This document shows positions 8,303-16,047 of a stretch of 30,226 nt of DNA, piece by piece (the first letter of the stretch is position 1; the number at the start of each line of letters is the position of its first letter). Source of the DNA: Chitinophagaceae bacterium. Its GTDB lineage: Bacteria; Bacteroidota; Bacteroidia; Chitinophagales; Chitinophagaceae. Below the pieces are notes generated by a model. It was not told where the DNA came from and made no database searches. It was given only the letters and a program-made list of their open reading frames with translations. The translations under genes and the position numbers were made by a program. Where the stretch lies: NCBI GenBank assembly GCA_016786525.1, contig JAEUVW010000346.1, positions 1 through 30,226 of the forward strand. Direction: 5' to 3'.

Positions 8303-9223
8303 CTAATTCCTTTTGTGCTTCCAGCGGCGATGTGTCCAAAGCCAGGTTTCCGGTTGCTGTTTAATTTCTCTTTCCAATCGCTGCGTATGGGCCTCCGTCA
8401 GTCCGCCGGGACCGAAATCCTGCGGGTTCATGCTGTTTTCATCAATCACCAGCCGGTAATATCCGCGTTTTATTCTTTTGACCGATACATAGAGTACGGT
8501 ACGTTTCATTTTGGTGGCGATCTTCTCCGTACCCAGGAATACCGGGGTATCCTGGTGCAGAAAGGGCATCCAATAGGCGCTTCCCGGCTGGGGGGTCTGG
8601 TCTGCAATAAAAGCCGTTGCGGTCAATTCGCCTTTATGCTGCACCATCTCCTTATAAGTATCCTGCATCGGGATGAGCCGCGTGCCAAAGCGGGTACGCA
8701 TCCGGTACATCAGGCTGTCAAAATACGGGTTGGTCAGCGGATGATAGATGACGTACAACTGGTGTGCGCTGCTCAGGCTAAATGTATTGCCGGCCCATTC
8801 CCAGTTGCCCTGATGACCCAATACCAGGATCACACTTTCGCCCTTCGCGGCAAATGTATGTAAAAGAGCTTCAGACTTTTCGTCCATACTGCAGTGACGC
8901 AGCATATTTTTTTTACTGATCGTCAGGGTTTTAAACGTTTCCAGCAGCAGATCGCAGAAATACCGGTAAAAATCCTTTCTCAAGCGTTCAATTGCCGCTT
9001 TTTCCTTGTCCGGAAAAGCATGGCTAAGGTTTTCCAGCACTACCTTTTTCCTGTAGCCCACAACGTAGTATAGCAATAAATATATACCGTCCGATACCAG
9101 GTATACTATCTTAAACGGTAAAATCGAAATAAGATATATAAAGGGTAACGTTAAATAATAAAACAGGGCCTTAATAACGTTATGTTTTAATCTACTGAAA
9201 TGGAGAGCGCAGGTTTTACCCAA
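8303..9223 (-). CDS. LpxL/HtrB-like lysophospholipid acyltransferase
   Basis: This 306-aa protein belongs to the lipid A biosynthesis acyltransferase family, which adds secondary acyl chains to lipid A (or an aminolipid) on the inner membrane. The catalytic HX4E is H137-QGNW-E142, with the typical VILVLGHQGNWEWAG context. A later FIADQTP and WMPF block also fits. The N-terminal region holds a long hydrophobic stretch (residues 19-55). No ATG is available: the longest frame begins with TTG at 9223, and family members usually begin about where residue 16 lies. The start is therefore uncertain. It is divergent from secDF and is the first gene of a three-gene minus-strand run. Confidence 0.9.
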   Translation of the reverse strand: MGKTCALHFSRLKHNVIKALFYYLTLPFIYLISILPFKIVYLVSDGIYLLLYYVVGYRKKVVLENLSHAFPDKEKAAIERLRKDFYRYFCDLLLETFKTLTISKKNMLRHCSMDEKSEALLHTFAAKGESVILVLGHQGNWEWAGNTFSLSSAHQLYVIYHPLTNPYFDSLMYRMRTRFGTRLIPMQDTYKEMVQHKGELTATAFIADQTPQPGSAYWMPFLHQDTPVFLGTEKIATKMKRTVLYVSVKRIKRGYYRLVIDENSMNPQDFGPGGLTEAHTQRLEREIKQQPETWLWTHRRWKHKRN

Positions 9224-9236
9224 CAGCTCCGACGGA

Positions 9237-9244
9237 CAAAAGTA
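9237..9244 (-). promoter_or_regulatory. Possible -7 box for the acyltransferase gene
   Basis: TACTTTTG on the minus strand matches TAnnTTTG perfectly but ends only 13 nt before the TTG start. There is no good -33 TTTG. If used, it gives a leader of about 8-10 nt, or implies a start further inside the gene. Confidence 0.4.
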
Positions 9245-9384
9245 ACTATAATTTACCGAAGATTTGAATTAGTTTCCGCAATCAGGGCAAGTCTGCAAAA
9301 TCAGGAGGCAAAAGAGACGACACATTAAATCAGTCATTTATAGGAGCCCTGGCTGCTGATTTGAAAGCTTATCTGCGAAGAACC

Positions 9385-9413
9385 TTGTTTTTAAAGTTTA
9401 AATGCTATATTTG
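9385..9413 (+). promoter_or_regulatory. Bacteroidota-type promoter for secDF
   Basis: TTG at 9385-9387 (as cTTG), 18 nt, then TATATTTG at 9406-9413 fit the -33/-7 consensus. The leader to the ATG at 9459 would be about 40 nt and shows no Shine-Dalgarno sequence. Confidence 0.75.
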
Positions 9414-9458
9414 CCCACTTTATTTTAACATAATATATCGTTTAACCCCTTAAGACCT

Positions 9459-12400
9459 ATGCAATTAAAAGGTTTGGTAAAATTTTTTACCGTAGCGCTT
9501 ATTCTCATTTCGCTGTATCAGCTCTCCTTTACATTTATTGTACAAAATGTAGAGAATAAAGCCCGGGCATCCGCAAGAAACTATGTACTGACCAGGCAGC
9601 CTGAATTGTCCGGCAATGCCGAAGAACAGAAAAAGGCTATTGACGCCCGTTTCGACCAGATCGCAGACAGCATGCAGGGAGAAACGGTATTTAATGCCCT
9701 GATCAAAAAGTACACGTATCAGGAGGCAAAAGACCAGGAGATCAACCTGGGCCTGGACCTTCAGGGTGGTATGAACGTAACGCTGGAAGTAGGGCTGGAC
9801 GGCCTGGTGCGCTCTATGAGCAATAACCCCAAAGACCCTGCGCTGAACAAGGCAATTGCGGATGCGAATACGCTGAAAGCAAACAGTGATGCAGACTTCA
9901 TCAAGCTGTTCGGCGACGCTTATCAAAAAAATAACGGAAGCAACCTCGCTTCCCTGTTTACCAAACCTTCTGAAAAAGACATTACCCTGAACTCTACACC
10001 GGCGCAGGTACTGGCTAAAATCCGTAAAGAAGCAGACGAAGCCATCGAACGTACGTATAACGTGATCCAAACCCGTATTGACAAATTTGGTGTGGCGAAT
10101 CCCAACGTAAACCTGGATAAAAGCAAAGGCATCATTTCCGTGGAACTGGCCGGTGTGCGCAATCCTGAGCGTGTACGTACCTTCCTGCAATCTACTGCCC
10201 GCCTGCAATTCTGGTCGGTGGCCATCCCTGACCGTACCTTCAGCGACGCCCTGCTGAAAGCAGACGAGGCGCTTGCAGCGCACCTGAGCGGAACAGAAGC
10301 AAAGCAAACCGATACTGCCGCAAAAACATCCGATACTCTGGCGCTGGCAACAGCTGCAGGCGATACCGCTAAAGTTACTGCTGCTGCTGCAACGGAAGAC
10401 ACCGCGAGCCTGGGCTCCCTGATGGCTGCCAAAGAGGGCGCGGCTACTGCAAGCAATGATACCGGCAAACTGGCTGCTGCCGGAGCTAAAAACACCAAGA
10501 ACCCCTTACTGTCGCTGCTCGCCGGCGCCGGACAAGGCAATCCTGCTTTTGCCTACATTGAGAAAAAGAATGTAAAGAAATTCCTGGACTACCTGGAGCT
10601 GGATGTGGTCAAAAGCAAACTGCCCAACGGTATCCGCATCCTGCTGGAAGCAGAAAGCGGCAAGAATAAATTTAACCCCAATGCCCCTCTTGGCCTGTAT
10701 GCCATCAAACTGGTCCCCGGCAAAGACGGTGCTATGCTGGAAGGCGACCAGATTGTTGATGCCGGTCGCGACTACGACCAGATGAGCGGTAAACCCGAGG
10801 TAACCATGACCTTCAACAGCACCGGCGAGCGCCTGTTCAAAAGGCTGACTGCCGAAAACGTAGGCGGTTTTATCGCTATCGTGCTGGATGACCGCGTTTA
10901 TTCCGCACCATCCGTAGCACAGGAGATCTCCGGCGGACGTTGCTCTATCAGCGGTAGCTTCAGCATCGAAGAAGCAACTGACCTTGCCAACATCCTGAAA
11001 TCCGGTAAACTGTCTGCCCCTGCCCGTATCGTACAGGAGCAGGTGGTCGGACCTACCCTGGGTGCTGAATCCATTGCTGCCGGTAAGTATTCCCTGATCC
11101 TTTCTTTCATCGTGATCTTTGCGCTGATGATGATCTACTACAATACCGCCGGTTTTGTAGCCAACATCGCCCTGATCCTGAACCTCTTCTTCACCATCGC
11201 CATCCTGGCTTCTGCGCACGCTACCCTTACCATGGCGAGCATCGCGGGTCTGGTACTGACCATCGGTATGGCCGTGGATACGAACGTAATCGTGTTTGAG
11301 CGGATCAAAGAAGAATTGTCGCTGGGCAAAAGCTATCACCAGGCGGTAGACGACGGCTACAAACGTTCTTATGCACCGGTACTGGATGGTCACATTTCCC
11401 AGTTCATCACCGCGGTGATTCTGTTCATCTTCGGTCTGGGCCCGGTAAAAGGATTTGCGTACACACAGATGTGGGGCCTGTTCCTGTCCGTATTCTGCGG
11501 ATTGCTGGTATCGCGCCTGATCACAGATATCTGGATGAAGAAAGAACGTCACTTCAACTACTTCACCAAACTGTCTACTTCCATCTTCCGCAAAGCGCAC
11601 TTCAAATTCATCGAAGCGCGTAAATACACCTATATCATCAGCGGTATCATCTTCCTGCTGGGTATTGCTTCTATCTTCCACGGCTTCAACTACGGTGTGG
11701 AGTTCTCCGGCGGACGCAGCTACACGGTGAAATTTGCAGAGAAGCACACCGTCAGTGAGGTAAAAGACAAACTGGAAAAACACCTCAATAATGAATTCCC
11801 GATCGTCAAAACCATCGGCACAAAAGGTAGCCTGAACATCACTACGGCCTACATGATCGAACAACATGGCGAAGCCGTGAGCAACCAGGTGCGTACCAAA
11901 CTGTACGAGGGCCTGAAAGCAGAAAGCCTGATCCCCGGCAGCGTTAGCTATGAAGACTTTACCGAAAACTATATCGAAGAGGAAAAAACGGTATTGCCTA
12001 CCATTTCCGACGACCTGAAACGTGGCGCGATCTGGGCGACCATCTTCTCGGTAGCGGCGATCTTCCTGTATATCCTGCTGCGTTTCCGCAAATGGCAATA
12101 CTCGCTGGGAACCATCATTTCCCTGATGCACGACGTATGTGTTACTTTCGCGGTATTCTCCTTCTTTAAAGACATCACTCCGTTTGCTTTGGAGATCGAC
12201 CAGCACTTTATTGCCGCCATCCTGACGGTGATCGGCTTCTCGATGAACGATACGGTAATCGTATTTGACCGTGTGCGTGAATACTTCCGCAAGCACCCGG
12301 GAGAAGGCAAGTCCAGCATCATCAACCGCGCGATCAACGATACGCTGAGCCGTACGGTAATGACCTCGCTGACAGTGTTCCTGACCATCCTGATCCTGTT

Positions 12401-12581
12401 TATCTTCGGTGGTGAAGCCACCCGCGGGTTTGCCTTCGCGATGCTGATCGGTGTCATCACCGGTACCTACTCTTCTATCTTCGTAGCAGCACCCGTACTG
12501 GTTGACCTGGACAAAAAAGACAGCCTGGCCCAGGAAGTGGACCGCGAAGCAGTAGTTGCTGCTTTGAAAAATGAAGCATAA
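9459..12581 (+). CDS. secDF: Fused protein translocase subunit SecDF
   Basis: SecD and SecF form the proton-driven accessory complex that pulls exported proteins out through SecYEG. Here both halves are fused in one 1040-aa chain, as is usual in Bacteroidota. The SecD half has an N-terminal helix, the block INLGLDLQGGMNVTLEV, a P1 head domain, then the six-helix region with GLVLTIGMAVDTNVIVFERI. The SecF half begins near residue 720 with the signature GVEFSGGRSYTVKF and carries the matching AILTVIGFSMNDTVIVFDRVRE. Between about residues 275 and 360, inside the SecD periplasmic head, lies an Ala/Thr/Asp/Lys-rich low-complexity insert. The ATG at 9459 follows a strong promoter, and a terminator follows the gene. 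It is monocistronic, and yidC comes next. Confidence 0.97.
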   Translation: MQLKGLVKFFTVALILISLYQLSFTFIVQNVENKARASARNYVLTRQPELSGNAEEQKKAIDARFDQIADSMQGETVFNALIKKYTYQEAKDQEINLGLDLQGGMNVTLEVGLDGLVRSMSNNPKDPALNKAIADANTLKANSDADFIKLFGDAYQKNNGSNLASLFTKPSEKDITLNSTPAQVLAKIRKEADEAIERTYNVIQTRIDKFGVANPNVNLDKSKGIISVELAGVRNPERVRTFLQSTARLQFWSVAIPDRTFSDALLKADEALAAHLSGTEAKQTDTAAKTSDTLALATAAGDTAKVTAAAATEDTASLGSLMAAKEGAATASNDTGKLAAAGAKNTKNPLLSLLAGAGQGNPAFAYIEKKNVKKFLDYLELDVVKSKLPNGIRILLEAESGKNKFNPNAPLGLYAIKLVPGKDGAMLEGDQIVDAGRDYDQMSGKPEVTMTFNSTGERLFKRLTAENVGGFIAIVLDDRVYSAPSVAQEISGGRCSISGSFSIEEATDLANILKSGKLSAPARIVQEQVVGPTLGAESIAAGKYSLILSFIVIFALMMIYYNTAGFVANIALILNLFFTIAILASAHATLTMASIAGLVLTIGMAVDTNVIVFERIKEELSLGKSYHQAVDDGYKRSYAPVLDGHISQFITAVILFIFGLGPVKGFAYTQMWGLFLSVFCGLLVSRLITDIWMKKERHFNYFTKLSTSIFRKAHFKFIEARKYTYIISGIIFLLGIASIFHGFNYGVEFSGGRSYTVKFAEKHTVSEVKDKLEKHLNNEFPIVKTIGTKGSLNITTAYMIEQHGEAVSNQVRTKLYEGLKAESLIPGSVSYEDFTENYIEEEKTVLPTISDDLKRGAIWATIFSVAAIFLYILLRFRKWQYSLGTIISLMHDVCVTFAVFSFFKDITPFALEIDQHFIAAILTVIGFSMNDTVIVFDRVREYFRKHPGEGKSSIINRAINDTLSRTVMTSLTVFLTILILFIFGGEATRGFAFAMLIGVITGTYSSIFVAAPVLVDLDKKDSLAQEVDREAVVAALKNEA

Positions 12582-12610
12582 TCCGGTTCTGAAATTTTCC
12601 AATGATTTGA

Positions 12611-12642
12611 AATGCCACCCCTTAGCGGGTGGCATTTTTTTC
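12611..12642 (+). terminator. Intrinsic terminator of secDF
   Basis: A perfect 10-bp stem (12611-12620 with 12627-12636, core tgccaccc) has a 6-nt loop and is followed by a run of T to 12641. It lies 29 nt after the secDF stop. Confidence 0.9.
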
Positions 12643-12648
12643 AACTAA

Positions 12649-12681
12649 AAACCTATAAGGTTTTCAAAACCTTATAGGTTT
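12649..12681. repeat. Perfect palindrome with 16-bp arms
   Basis: The arms 12649-12664 (aaacctataaggtttt) and 12666-12681 are exact reverse complements around one central C. The element is AT-rich and symmetrical, lies just after the secDF terminator, and is too far from yidC for a simple operator. It may be a dispersed intergenic repeat or a second hairpin. The sequence has no second copy in the window. Confidence 0.85.
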
Positions 12682-12742
12682 ATTTTACCGACTTTTCGCC
12701 TAAGCTTGCTGCCCGTTTCCGCATTTTCACGCCGACAATGCT

Positions 12743-12750
12743 TACCTTCG
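12743..12750 (+). promoter_or_regulatory. Possible -7 box for yidC
   Basis: TACCTTCG differs from TAnnTTTG at one position and lies 25 nt before the yidC ATG. No clear -33 TTTG is seen at the expected distance. Confidence 0.4.
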
Positions 12751-12775
12751 CGGCTCAATTTGATATTAAGAACAA

Positions 12776-14599
12776 ATGGATAAAAATTCAGCCATTGGTT
12801 TTGGTTTGCTGATTGCCATCCTGATCGGGTATTTTACCTACAGCAATTACGAACAGACCAAATTCAAAGAGCAAAAACTCGCCGACTCTGTTGCTTACGC
12901 CAAAGCACACCCCAAACCCCTCATCGACAGCACGAAACTGCTGGCCGCCTCAGCCCCGGATTCCGCTACGCAGGCGGTAAACGATTCGGCCCGCCGCCTG
13001 TTGCCCCAGGCATTCAGGGGCGCTGCGGAAGCAGTCGTATTGGAAAACGGCAAACTCGCTGTTACGATCAGTACAAAGGGCGCCTACCCGGTAGCGGCAC
13101 AGCTGAAAGCGTTCAAAACCTACAGCAAAGAGCCTTTATACCTGTTCAACGGTGCAGCGAACAGCATGAACATGATCCTGCCTGCAGACAACGGGGCTAT
13201 TGCCACTTCAGACTTGTTTTTTGTGGCCACACCGCGTACGGAAGCCAACGGCGACAAAGCGCTGGAACTGGTAGCCGATATGGGTGCCGGTAAAAAAGTA
13301 ACCGTAACCTATGCCCTGGCTGCAGACGGCTATATGATGCAGTATAATGTTCGCCTGTCGGGCATGCCTGCCACTACAGTCCCCCTGAGCTGGGACATGA
13401 AGGGCCTGAGCACTGAGAAGGATGTATACAACGAGCGCCTGGCCACCCAGATCTACTATCGCTACAAAGACAACGACGACGATTACTTCACGGTAAACGA
13501 GGAAAAGAACAAGACCCTGGAGAAAACCGTGGCCTGGCTGGGTTACCGCCAGCTGTACTTCAGCACCGCGCTGATTGCAGACGAAGGCTTCAGCAAAGTG
13601 AATATCAAAAGCAACACGAAGTATGATGCCAAAGATTTTGTTTCCAAAAGCACCTTCACTTTTGACCTGCCGGTAAAGGCGGGTTCTGAACAGGCTTACA
13701 ATTTCAAATGGTATATCGGCCCCAACGATTACAAGACCCTGAAATCGTACAATATCGGCCTGGAAGATATGGTGCCCTACGGCTATGGCATCTTCACCTT
13801 TGTAAAATACATCAACAAATGGTTCCTGCTGCCCCTGTTTACCCTGTTGTACAGCACGGTGGGCAATGTGGCTATTGTACTGATCCTGATGACCATCATC
13901 ATGAGCCTTCTGCTTTCTTTCTTCACCTTCAAGTCTTACGTTTCTTCGGCCATGATGCGGGTACTGAAACCGGAGCTGGACGAGCTGAGGGAACAATGCG
14001 GTGACGACAAGCAAAAGTTCAGTATTGAGCAAATGAAATTGTACAAGACAGCCGGGGTGAATCCCCTGGGCGGCTGCCTGCCGATGCTGTTCCAGCTGCC
14101 GATCCTGCTGTCCCTGTATTATTTTATTCCTACGGCCTTACCGCTGCGCCAGGCTTCTTTCCTCTGGGCAAAAGACCTGTCAACGTATGACAGCATTGCC
14201 AGCTGGTCGGCACACATCCCGGTACTGTCTTCGGTATATGGCAACCACGTCAGCCTGTTCACCTTGCTGATGACGGCTTCCAGCCTGTTCCTGGCCATAT
14301 ACAACCGCAACAATACACCGCAGGATCCGAATAACCCGATGATGAAATGGATGCCTTTCATCTTCCCGATCTTCCTGATGGGCTTCTTTAACAAAATGGC
14401 GGCTGCCCTGACTTTCTACTACTTTGTCAGCAATATGCTGAGCATCCTGCAGCAATTCATCATCCAGAAATTCTTTATCGACGAGAAAAAGGTGCATGCG
14501 CAGATCCAGGAAAACAAAAAGAAACCGGCCACTAACTCTAAATGGGCTGAACGTATTGCTGAGATCCAAAAACAGCAACAGGCTAAAACCAAAAAATAA
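12776..14599 (+). CDS. yidC: Membrane protein insertase YidC
   Basis: YidC inserts inner-membrane proteins alone or with SecYEG-SecDF. The 607-aa chain has the Gram-negative plan: a first helix (residues 6-22), a beta-sandwich periplasmic domain (about 70-340), then five conserved core helices. The hallmark block EQMKLYKTAGVNPLGGCLP is followed by MLFQLPILLSLYYFIP, and the last core helices carry LFTLLMTASSLFL and MPFIFPIFLMGFFNKMAAALTFYYFVSN. The tail is Lys/Gln-rich and basic, as expected for ribosome contact. It lies 194 nt downstream of secDF, past a terminator, so it probably has its own promoter. The functional link with SecDF is clear. Confidence 0.97.
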   Translation: MDKNSAIGFGLLIAILIGYFTYSNYEQTKFKEQKLADSVAYAKAHPKPLIDSTKLLAASAPDSATQAVNDSARRLLPQAFRGAAEAVVLENGKLAVTISTKGAYPVAAQLKAFKTYSKEPLYLFNGAANSMNMILPADNGAIATSDLFFVATPRTEANGDKALELVADMGAGKKVTVTYALAADGYMMQYNVRLSGMPATTVPLSWDMKGLSTEKDVYNERLATQIYYRYKDNDDDYFTVNEEKNKTLEKTVAWLGYRQLYFSTALIADEGFSKVNIKSNTKYDAKDFVSKSTFTFDLPVKAGSEQAYNFKWYIGPNDYKTLKSYNIGLEDMVPYGYGIFTFVKYINKWFLLPLFTLLYSTVGNVAIVLILMTIIMSLLLSFFTFKSYVSSAMMRVLKPELDELREQCGDDKQKFSIEQMKLYKTAGVNPLGGCLPMLFQLPILLSLYYFIPTALPLRQASFLWAKDLSTYDSIASWSAHIPVLSSVYGNHVSLFTLLMTASSLFLAIYNRNNTPQDPNNPMMKWMPFIFPIFLMGFFNKMAAALTFYYFVSNMLSILQQFIIQKFFIDEKKVHAQIQENKKKPATNSKWAERIAEIQKQQQAKTKK

Positions 14600-14622
14600 A
14601 ACGGTTAATTCATTCTTCATTT

Positions 14623-14660
14623 TAATACAAAGGCTGTCTGAAAAGACAGCCTTTGTATTA
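14623..14660 (+). terminator. Long hairpin after yidC, probable terminator
   Basis: A perfect 17-bp stem (14623-14639 with 14644-14660, core aaaggctgtct) closes on a GAAA tetraloop 24 nt after the yidC stop. The run of T is poor, but the size and position favour termination. Confidence 0.65.
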
Positions 14661-14662
14661 TG

Positions 14663-14683
14663 CCGGATGTCTGCGGCATGATC
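14663..14683 (+). repeat. Degenerate REP-like element
   Basis: This stretch matches the 21-nt element at 14784-14804 with five differences and shares the following atacgg. It keeps the ctgcggcatga core but not the full palindrome. Confidence 0.55.
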
Positions 14684-14783
14684 ATACGGATATAAATTTA
14701 CCTGCGTCCGCTGCCGTGTAACTCATACAAACCGGATGTCCTAACGGGGTATTTGTTGTATCAGACAGCCTTTGCACGTAATA

Positions 14784-14804
14784 ACAGATGCCTGCGGCAT
14801 GACA
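14784..14804 (+). repeat. REP-like palindromic element, copy 1
   Basis: The core cagatgcctgcggcatgac contains ATGCC/GGCAT arms around TGC. All 21 nt are identical to the copy at 19008-19028 and reverse-complementary to those at 14926-14946 and 18904-18924. Confidence 0.85.
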
Positions 14805-14925
14805 ATACGGTAAATGTGTTGATCTGCATTCTTTGTTGTGTAGCCCCTATACCCCGTATGAGCGCTTTGGCAGCCTCAATCTTCCGATCTTCCACTGTAC
14901 ATCCTGCTTCAATTCTCTCCTATGC

Positions 14926-14946
14926 TGTCATGCCGCAGGCATCTGT
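14926..14946 (-). repeat. REP-like palindromic element, copy 2 (inverted)
   Basis: This is the exact reverse complement of copy 1, 121 nt after it, so the two form an inverted pair in the yidC-hemD gap. Confidence 0.85.
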
Positions 14947-15023
14947 AGCGCTCTCTATTGTTTTCATTTATTGGAAAAGGGAAAAGAGTTGAAGATTCTA
15001 ACTGAGAGAAACCGGCACAAAAA

Positions 15024-15049
15024 AACCGCCACTCAGGTGAGCAGCGGTT
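15024..15049 (-). terminator. Intrinsic terminator of hemD
   Basis: Outer stem aaccgc/gcggtt and inner stem ctca/tgag are separated by a CA/CA internal loop. On the minus strand the hairpin is followed by seven T, 20 nt after the hemD stop. Confidence 0.8.
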
Positions 15050-15068
15050 CTGTATACCGTTATAAATC

Positions 15069-15989
15069 CTATTTCTTTCTTTTCTTTTTATTCTCTTCGA
15101 GAAATTTGTCCAGTGCGGCGGACATAGAGGGCGCACCCGGCATAGGGGCGTTCATATCGAGCCTCAGGCCTGCATCCAATATTGCTTTGGCCGTAGCCGG
15201 GCCGAAAGAACCGATAATGGTATCTCCCTGCTTGAACTTCGGGAAATAATCAAACAAGGTCTGAATGCTGAGTGAAGAAAAGAACAACAGCAGGTCATAC
15301 TTCTTCTTCATCAATACCGTAATGTCGTTGCTGACGGTGCGGTACAGTGTCGCTTCAGAAAACGGGATTTTATTCCTGGTCAGGAATACGTTGATATCGC
15401 TTTTACCGTTATCGGCTGTAGGCAGGATATATTGCTCCTGGTGCTTGTGTTTGGCAATCACTTCCAGCAAGCCCTCAGTGGTGCCATCTGCGCTGTAGAA
15501 TACTTTGCGCTTGCGGTACAGGATGTATTTCTGCAGGTACAGGGCAATGGCTTCGGAGATACAGAAGTATTTCATCTCCTGCGAGATCTTCACTTTCATT
15601 TCTTCGCAAATGCGGAAAAAATGCTCCACAGCATTGCGGCTGGTGAAGATAATCGCGGTATGCTCTGCAATATCCAGTTTCTGCTTTTTAAAATCACGGC
15701 CGGATATGCCTTCCACTTTTACAAAGGGGAAAAATTCAATCAGGATATTATACTTCCGGGCAATGTCGAAATAAGGTGACTTCTCTGTTTCAGGCTTGGG
15801 TAAGGTGACCAAAACAGTGTGTACTTCTTTTAACGGCTCAGCTTTCACTTCTTTTTCCTTTGCAGGAGCAATTTCCTTCTCGTTTTTACTTTCTTTTGCT
15901 GCAACCTTTTTCACTTTCTGAACAACTTCTTTAGCCTTAGGTTCGGCAGCTTTTTTTGCCTTTGGTGCAACGACTTCTTTTGACATCAT
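15069..15989 (-). CDS. hemD: Uroporphyrinogen-III synthase with a charged N-terminal extension
   Basis: HemD closes and isomerises hydroxymethylbilane to uroporphyrinogen III in haem synthesis. Residues from about 57 to 300 of the 306-aa product show the two-lobe family pattern: VLVTLPKPETEKSPYF at the first strand, AIIFTSRNAVEHFF, then YILPTADNG and, near the end, DTIIGSFGPATAKAILDAGL. HemD is very divergent as a family, so this rests on those blocks and on its pairing with DUF4271, which I know from Bacteroidota genomes. The first ~55 residues are an unusual Lys/Ala/Glu tract, probably disordered. The start has two adjacent ATG codons at 15989 and 15986. A terminator follows, and the DUF4271 gene is 58 nt upstream. 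Confidence 0.85.
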   Translation of the reverse strand: MMSKEVVAPKAKKAAEPKAKEVVQKVKKVAAKESKNEKEIAPAKEKEVKAEPLKEVHTVLVTLPKPETEKSPYFDIARKYNILIEFFPFVKVEGISGRDFKKQKLDIAEHTAIIFTSRNAVEHFFRICEEMKVKISQEMKYFCISEAIALYLQKYILYRKRKVFYSADGTTEGLLEVIAKHKHQEQYILPTADNGKSDINVFLTRNKIPFSEATLYRTVSNDITVLMKKKYDLLLFFSSLSIQTLFDYFPKFKQGDTIIGSFGPATAKAILDAGLRLDMNAPMPGAPSMSAALDKFLEENKKKRKK

Positions 15990-16047
15990 TAATGTATAGG
16001 ACTAAAACGTTTAGAGGGTATACGTTGTTTATGGGTTGGTTGCCGGC

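Larger units (their letters stand above)
14600..15068. other. Gene-free gap with terminator hairpins and REP-like elements
   Basis: This 469-nt gap between convergent yidC and hemD holds the yidC terminator hairpin, one degenerate and two exact REP-like elements, an imperfect direct duplication (14644-14689 and 14763-14810, both beginning agacagcctttg and ending atacgg), and the hemD terminator. Short frames crossing it read through the repeats and show no coding character. Confidence 0.75.

Noticed and set aside
10506..12644. A 712-codon open frame on the minus strand across secDF
   Set aside because: It lies antisense to a certain gene and its sequence is Gln/Asp/His/Val-rich without any family resemblance. 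Such frames arise from the codon bias of the real gene.
14784..14946. CRISPR array
   Set aside because: The repeated 21-mers are in inverted pairs with unequal spacing, only two per gap, with no leader or cas gene.
14753..14992. A 79-codon plus-strand frame between yidC and hemD
   Set aside because: It reads through two REP-like elements and shows no coding character or start signal.
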